Shown here: piece after piece, positions 59,715-64,000 of the stretch
How the letters are laid out: every line of letters begins with the position of its first letter
How positions within the stretch are numbered: the first letter of the stretch is position 1
NCBI RefSeq assembly: GCF_000183725.1
Contig: NC_014762.1
Location: 1,550,001 to 1,614,000, forward strand
Length of the DNA stretch: 64,000 bases
Direction: 5' to 3'
From: Sulfuricurvum kujiense DSM 16994
GTDB taxonomy: Bacteria; Campylobacterota; Campylobacteria; Campylobacterales; Sulfurimonadaceae
Notes under the pieces: model-generated
What the model saw: only the letters and a program-made list of their open reading frames with translations
Databases searched by the model: none
What the model was told of the DNA's origin: nothing
Translations under genes and position numbers: made by a program

Positions 59715-60704
59715 CTATTCCTTAACGAATCGAATCATCTTAAACCGTTCTCCCATAAGAGAGGGGGTAATCAAAATCTTCACTTTTTCAAGTTCCTGCG
59801 CATAAATCTCTTCGCCGGCATGCTCTTTGAGAATCGCGAGCAGATCCAGAATCCCCATCTCGACCAATGCGACCAATTGCGTCGCATACTGAGCGCATAC
59901 AATCCCTGCTTCTTCAAACGCCTCTTTGACATGGGTAAAATTAACATCATACGTGATATCGGTTTTTCCGTAAGCTTCGGCACGTTCCAGCGCTTCGTCA
60001 AACAAAGGAAACGTCTGATGTGCCTGATACACGCGTATCGAAAAATCGCTTCGGGCTTCCAATTCGCCGTAATCGAAACTCATAAACTCGAATCTCTTTG
60101 AGCACTTCTGCATAGCCGACGCAAACGATTCGTATCCTACTGCGATCTCACCGCGATCTTGCTTATATTTTTCTGCCAACAAAGATATTTTAGGATCGTC
60201 TATATCGAAATGTATTTGATGATTCTCTACCCGAGCGGTCTTCCCTTTGTAAAAAAGCTCGCAGCCAAAGGCATCAAAAATCTCATTGGCGATAAAGAAT
60301 ACCGACTGTTCGTTCAGCTCTGAGAGATCGCTGTAATGTTCCAAAGAAACCGCATTCCCGAACGATTCATCAAAATACGATTGTTGTGCGGTACGGAGGT
60401 TTTCAAATCGTTCCACAATCCCGAACCTGAGCGTCTGCAGCAGCTGCGGGCGAAGGGTATGGATAAACTCGATTATGTCGGCTAAAAGATAGCCGTGATG
60501 GGCACCGATCTCGCAAATCAGCGAATCGGAGCGCAAAAATCCCTCATCAATGCGAGAAATAATATGTTTTGCGATTGTTCCGCCGAAAAATTTCGACGTA
60601 CTGACCGCCGTATAAAAGTCCCCTTTTTTGCCGATAGGACGATACGACGCGTAATACCCGTCCGCTCCGTAGAGCCAGTCATGCATGTAGTCACTAAAGC
60701 GCAC
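59715..60704 (-). CDS. MidA/NDUFAF7-like SAM-dependent methyltransferase
   Basis: 329 residues, GTG start with AAGG six bases upstream. The N-terminus MRFSDYMHDWLYGADGYYAS and FYTAVSTSKFFGGTIA matches the family entry. ICEIGAHHGYLLADI near 65 is the SAM site and FFIANEIFDAFGCELF near 135 the conserved NE(L/I)xDA motif. Relatives methylate an arginine of complex I subunit NDUFS2. The target here is unknown. Follows argD by eight bases. Confidence 0.88.
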   Translation of the reverse strand: MRFSDYMHDWLYGADGYYASYRPIGKKGDFYTAVSTSKFFGGTIAKHIISRIDEGFLRSDSLICEIGAHHGYLLADIIEFIHTLRPQLLQTLRFGIVERFENLRTAQQSYFDESFGNAVSLEHYSDLSELNEQSVFFIANEIFDAFGCELFYKGKTARVENHQIHFDIDDPKISLLAEKYKQDRGEIAVGYESFASAMQKCSKRFEFMSFDYGELEARSDFSIRVYQAHQTFPLFDEALERAEAYGKTDITYDVNFTHVKEAFEEAGIVCAQYATQLVALVEMGILDLLAILKEHAGEEIYAQELEKVKILITPSLMGERFKMIRFVKE

Positions 60705-60712
60705 GTGTTGCC

Positions 60713-61888
60713 TTACAGAGCTGCCATTGCTTTTTCAAGGCGTGCAAACCCTTCATCAATATCGGATTTGGTAATCGTAAGCGGAGGGAGGAAGCGCAGA
60801 GTATTACGACCCGCTTTAAGGACGATGACCCCCGCTTCACGCGCAGCATTGATAATTTTGCCCAGAGTGTCCCCATCAACCACACGAAGACCGCGCATCA
60901 TCCCAAGACCCACATGCTCTAAGAAAATAGCCGGATGAGCTTTCGCGAACTTGGCCAATGATGTTTCAAAATAGAGGAGATGTTCATCCAGTGCACCGCT
61001 CTCTTTCATCTCTTCGAGAATGTCCAATACTTCATTCGCCGCAGCGGTTGAGAGATAGTTTCCTCCGAACGTTGAGCCGTGATCTCCGGGAGAAAAAATA
61101 TCTTTTTTGCCGGTCATCACCACACCGATCGGAACTCCTCCCCCGAGTCCTTTGGCCAGAGTAATGACATCCGGTTCGATTCCGTAAAGATTAGAGGCTA
61201 AAAATTCGCCCGTTCGGTATATCCCCGTCTGAACTTCATCCACCATCAGCAAAACATCACGCGATTTCAGCATTGCGCTTAGGGCTTGTACTTTAGCCCG
61301 ATCCTGAGGTTGAACTCCACCTTCTCCCTGTACCAATTCGATCATTACCGCTACCGTATGCTCATCAATCAGCGATTCGATTTCATCGATATTTTTAGCA
61401 TAAACGAATCCGTCCGGGAACGGGCCGAAATAGTTGTGCATCGACTCTTGTCCCGTCGCTTTTAGCGCCGTAATCGTACGTCCGTGAAACGAGTGGTCCA
61501 ATGTAATGATTTTATAGCGCTTCGGCTGTCCGTCTACTTCACCGTATTTTCGGGCGATTTTGATCGCCCCCTCATTGGCTTCGGCACCGCTGTTGCCGAA
61601 AAAGCATTTCATATCATACCCGCTCATTTCTACTATGCGGCGTGCACATTCGGCTTGAGGCTCGATGTAATAGAGGTTGGAAACATGGATCACTTTGCTC
61701 ACTTGATCGCAAATCGCTTTGGTCAACCGCTCATTGGCATGTCCGACACTGCACACCGCGATTCCGGCGGCGAAATCGATATACTCTTTCCCCTCGCTGT
61801 CGATCAAAACAGCGTTTTTACCCGCTACGAAATTGATATTTTGACGAGCGTACGTCGGCAATACATAGTTTTCAAAATTTTTAGTCAT
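60713..61888 (-). CDS. argD: Acetylornithine aminotransferase
   Basis: 391 residues. Class III aminotransferase features: FFGNSGAEANEGAIKIARKYG near 95, DHSFHGRT near 130, MVDEVQTGIYRTGEF near 215 and the PLP Lys in TLAKGLGGGVPIGVV near 245. It acts in arginine synthesis with argB at 39511. Its ATG overlaps the stop of the oxidoreductase gene upstream (ATGA), an unusual operon partner. Confidence 0.93.
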   Translation of the reverse strand: MTKNFENYVLPTYARQNINFVAGKNAVLIDSEGKEYIDFAAGIAVCSVGHANERLTKAICDQVSKVIHVSNLYYIEPQAECARRIVEMSGYDMKCFFGNSGAEANEGAIKIARKYGEVDGQPKRYKIITLDHSFHGRTITALKATGQESMHNYFGPFPDGFVYAKNIDEIESLIDEHTVAVMIELVQGEGGVQPQDRAKVQALSAMLKSRDVLLMVDEVQTGIYRTGEFLASNLYGIEPDVITLAKGLGGGVPIGVVMTGKKDIFSPGDHGSTFGGNYLSTAAANEVLDILEEMKESGALDEHLLYFETSLAKFAKAHPAIFLEHVGLGMMRGLRVVDGDTLGKIINAAREAGVIVLKAGRNTLRFLPPLTITKSDIDEGFARLEKAMAAL

Positions 61889-63618
61889 TTTTTTATTACC
61901 TTTATTTTAATTTCTTGATACACCGCACTCTCACCCTCATAGCTAAGGTGCGGCGGCGTTAATACATTCACATCGGGTGTACCCGAATAGATCAGGAGAC
62001 AATCTTTCCTCAACCGATTATCATGCCTTACCCTCATCTCCACAGAGCATGAGTGTGACACAAGCTGGACAACCGCATCCTCATCAAATCCCGCATCGGG
62101 ATGAAAATACACCCCGCCAGCCCTTTTAAACTGTGAATTAAGCCCTTGTCCGTATTTTGAAGTAATGAGATAAAAACCCTCATTATCATCGATGTCCGCA
62201 TCAATGGTGTCCAAAAACTCAAATTCACCGTTTTCAAATCCGTTTTCATAAGGGATTTCAGGGACATTCCGACGATATCCGACGCCGTCGCGAACGTCCA
62301 TTTGCTTTCGGAAAAAATCGAGATAATACGACTCGTCTTCCCATTGTACCCCAAAGGCATTACACAAACGGCTCGTAAGCTCATATTCGCTGATACCGCT
62401 TTCGCTCTGGAATATTTGCGGCATTTCCTGAAGAGTATAATCACCGTATGAACTGCGGAAATCATTTTTTTCCAAAAACGTTTTTGCCGGAATCACCAAA
62501 TCCGCCGAACGGGACGTTTCATTCTCATACAGCCCGAAATAGACCGTAAAGCCTGCCGATGCAAAGGCATGTCTCACTCCGGTAGAGTTGGGCATCTGAG
62601 CCAAAGGATTGGCACCCTGAACGAAAACACAATTATACTTCGAAAAATCGGCAGTCGGCTTACTGATACGACGGGATAGCGATTCAAACGGCAAATCGAT
62701 TCCCGATAAAGAGTTGCCCAGATAACTCACGCCACATCCTCTTTTACCGAAAAGTCCCATAATCGCGCCGAATCCGTCAATAGAGCGAAGCACATCGGCG
62801 CCGTTTCGGTATTTTTGAACACCGACACCGACCAAGATCGCACACTTTTTCCCTTTCATCAACTCCAGTATCGCCCCGATCTGTCCGAGAGAAACATCGA
62901 TAAAATCAAGGGTCGCTTTGATCCTTACACTCTGAGTCAATTCGTAAAAATCGTTGTATTCGCTTGCGTGCTCCTGTAAAAACGCTTCATCGTGAATCCC
63001 CTCTATGATCGCGAAACGGCTTAATAATAACGCTAATTGCAAATCGCAATGAGGTTTGATCTGGATATGCAGATCGGCACTCTGAGCTATCGATGTTTTA
63101 ACGGGATCGATGACGATAACCGTTTTTCCCTCTAAAAACGGCAACAGATGAGAATGGGTCGTATGGGGATTACGTCCCCAGAATATGACAACCTCGCTCT
63201 CATCGATCATCTGCGGCGATAACACCTCATTACTTCCTCTTCCGGCCAAAACACCCGCTTCTCCTGCACCGTCACACAGACTTCCTGACGTTCCGACCGC
63301 TTTGATAGAGGCAAAAAAATGCTCGCAGCTGCGCTGCATCAAAGAGACATTTCCGCTTCCGCGATAATAGAGGATCTGGTCATTTTTTGAGTTTTTCAAT
63401 ACCTCTATCAAGAGTTCGAATGCTCTCTCCATCGAAATTTCATCACCGCGAAACTGCGGGGAAAGCAATCTGTTTTGTTGTGTGAAATGGTTAAGATTCG
63501 GACATAAATAGCCCCGTGTTACCGGATGCGATTTATCTCCTTTTAGCTTTCCGTTCTCATCGACGACAATTCGGCAAGCGTCATAACAATCAAGCGGACA
63601 GGCGGTTGTCTGATTCAT
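61885..63618 (-). CDS. Cytoplasmic molybdopterin oxidoreductase
   Basis: 577 residues, no Tat signal. N-terminal Fe-S ligands are C8-x3-C12-x3-C16 and a later Cys in GYLCPN. Molybdopterin-binding segments include VIFWGRNPHTTHSH, VIDPVKTSIAQSADLHIQIKP and VFVQGANPLAQMPN. The C-terminal domain has the usual GLNSQFKRAG and VRHDNRLRKDCLL. The family covers formate dehydrogenase-like and polysulfide/DMSO-type enzymes; it is short for these and the substrate is unclear. A cysteine in GSLCDGAGEAGV might ligate Mo. Confidence 0.85.
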   Translation of the reverse strand: MNQTTACPLDCYDACRIVVDENGKLKGDKSHPVTRGYLCPNLNHFTQQNRLLSPQFRGDEISMERAFELLIEVLKNSKNDQILYYRGSGNVSLMQRSCEHFFASIKAVGTSGSLCDGAGEAGVLAGRGSNEVLSPQMIDESEVVIFWGRNPHTTHSHLLPFLEGKTVIVIDPVKTSIAQSADLHIQIKPHCDLQLALLLSRFAIIEGIHDEAFLQEHASEYNDFYELTQSVRIKATLDFIDVSLGQIGAILELMKGKKCAILVGVGVQKYRNGADVLRSIDGFGAIMGLFGKRGCGVSYLGNSLSGIDLPFESLSRRISKPTADFSKYNCVFVQGANPLAQMPNSTGVRHAFASAGFTVYFGLYENETSRSADLVIPAKTFLEKNDFRSSYGDYTLQEMPQIFQSESGISEYELTSRLCNAFGVQWEDESYYLDFFRKQMDVRDGVGYRRNVPEIPYENGFENGEFEFLDTIDADIDDNEGFYLITSKYGQGLNSQFKRAGGVYFHPDAGFDEDAVVQLVSHSCSVEMRVRHDNRLRKDCLLIYSGTPDVNVLTPPHLSYEGESAVYQEIKIKVIKK

Positions 63619-63753
63619 TTAACTCAACTTTTCATTCATACACTGAATTTTTAAACATATTAAGCGCATTTTACCCTTGACACCCTTTAGTTTTTAGTAA
63701 AAAAAGCTGACGAATAGGATATCATTAAAGAATATAAATAATTTGAGGTCACT

Positions 63754-64000
63754 ATGTCTCTTTTAGAACACGTCGATGCGGCAACAAACTTAGCGAGAAA
63801 TAACGAAGTACAGCTTTTGGTCTTTAAAATCGATACCGCTGAAGAATCGCCCTATTACGCCATTAATGTCTTTAAAACCCGCGAAGTTGTTGAAGCTAAA
63901 CGCCACCACCTGACACAAATTCCCGGAGCCCATCCGCTTTTGGAGGGGACAATTGTACTGCGTGAGCTGCAAATACCGATTTTGAATCTTCCGCAATGGC
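63754..64000 (+). CDS. cheV: CheV-like chemotaxis adaptor, 5' part only
   Basis: 82 codons to the window end. The sequence MSLLEHVDAATNLARNNEVQLLVFKI and YYAINVFKTREVVEA is the start of a CheW-like domain of the CheV type common in Campylobacterota; the receiver domain would follow outside the window. GAGG lies six bases before the ATG. The upstream gap (63619-63753) has TTGACA near 63676 but no obvious matched -10. Confidence 0.8.
   Translation, partial: MSLLEHVDAATNLARNNEVQLLVFKIDTAEESPYYAINVFKTREVVEAKRHHLTQIPGAHPLLEGTIVLRELQIPILNLPQW

Overview
The window looks like a chromosome segment of a nitrogen-fixing, chemolithotrophic member of the Campylobacterota, close to Sulfuricurvum or Sulfurimonas. 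This is inferred from the gene set: nif accessory genes, an SdhABE-type succinate:quinone oxidoreductase whose third subunit has CCG motifs, epsilon-type LepB and RNase Y, CheV, FliL, and GG-N10-GC sigma-54 promoters. No 16S gene is present, so the genus is an inference. Coding density is very high, genes often overlap by 1-8 bases, and no rRNA, tRNA or CRISPR was seen.

Bases 1-20800 are a nitrogenase-accessory region. It holds two nif-type 2[4Fe-4S] ferredoxins, two NifX/NifB-C family proteins, a TOBE (Mop-like) protein, a HicB-like/Sel1/NifU-C fusion, a NifO-like ArsC-fold protein, a NifQ-like protein and several small unknown proteins. It also carries two paralogous modules of a MoxR AAA+ ATPase plus a VWA protein, each associated with a member of a second, unnamed helical protein family. 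One operon (from 4323) has a clear sigma-54 promoter. The second module, which begins with NifQ, is split by a 4.1-kb insertion (13703-17798): a vapBC-type toxin-antitoxin pair and a very AT-rich three-gene cassette (PD-(D/E)XK-like nuclease, DUF5677-like protein, unknown helical protein). Two TonB-like proteins follow. A flagellar-type secreted protein with its own sigma-54 promoter and a cache-GGDEF cyclase are interspersed.

Bases 20800-31000: a cache-PAS-GGDEF gene interrupted by an in-frame TAA, a CitE-like protein with a c-type cytochrome, then a long plus-strand housekeeping run (folD, lepB, M50 protease, rpiB, coiled-coil protein, apt, trpB, DedA, pepA). The 5' end of lepB is out of frame across an A9 tract.

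Bases 31000-48800: ychF, psd, truD, thiL, sdhABE with a strong terminator, argB-lpxK-aminotransferase-nadE, a ferritin-like DUF455 protein, GIY-YIG, transglutaminase-like, metallo-beta-lactamase, hotdog thioesterase, cmoB, a CDF transporter and a heme-c DUF3365 protein.

Bases 48800-64000: rny overlapping a 5-formyl-THF cyclo-ligase, a TlpA-like lipoprotein, ftsY, radA, carbonic anhydrase, an MlaE-type permease, fliL, acpS, and a PAS-PAS-HD-GYP protein preceded by a convincing cyclic-di-GMP-I (GEMM) riboswitch. Then come thiS, an ankyrin protein, a MidA-like methyltransferase, argD, a molybdopterin oxidoreductase and the start of a cheV gene. A small dispersed hairpin repeat occurs at least three times, once inside a coding frame.
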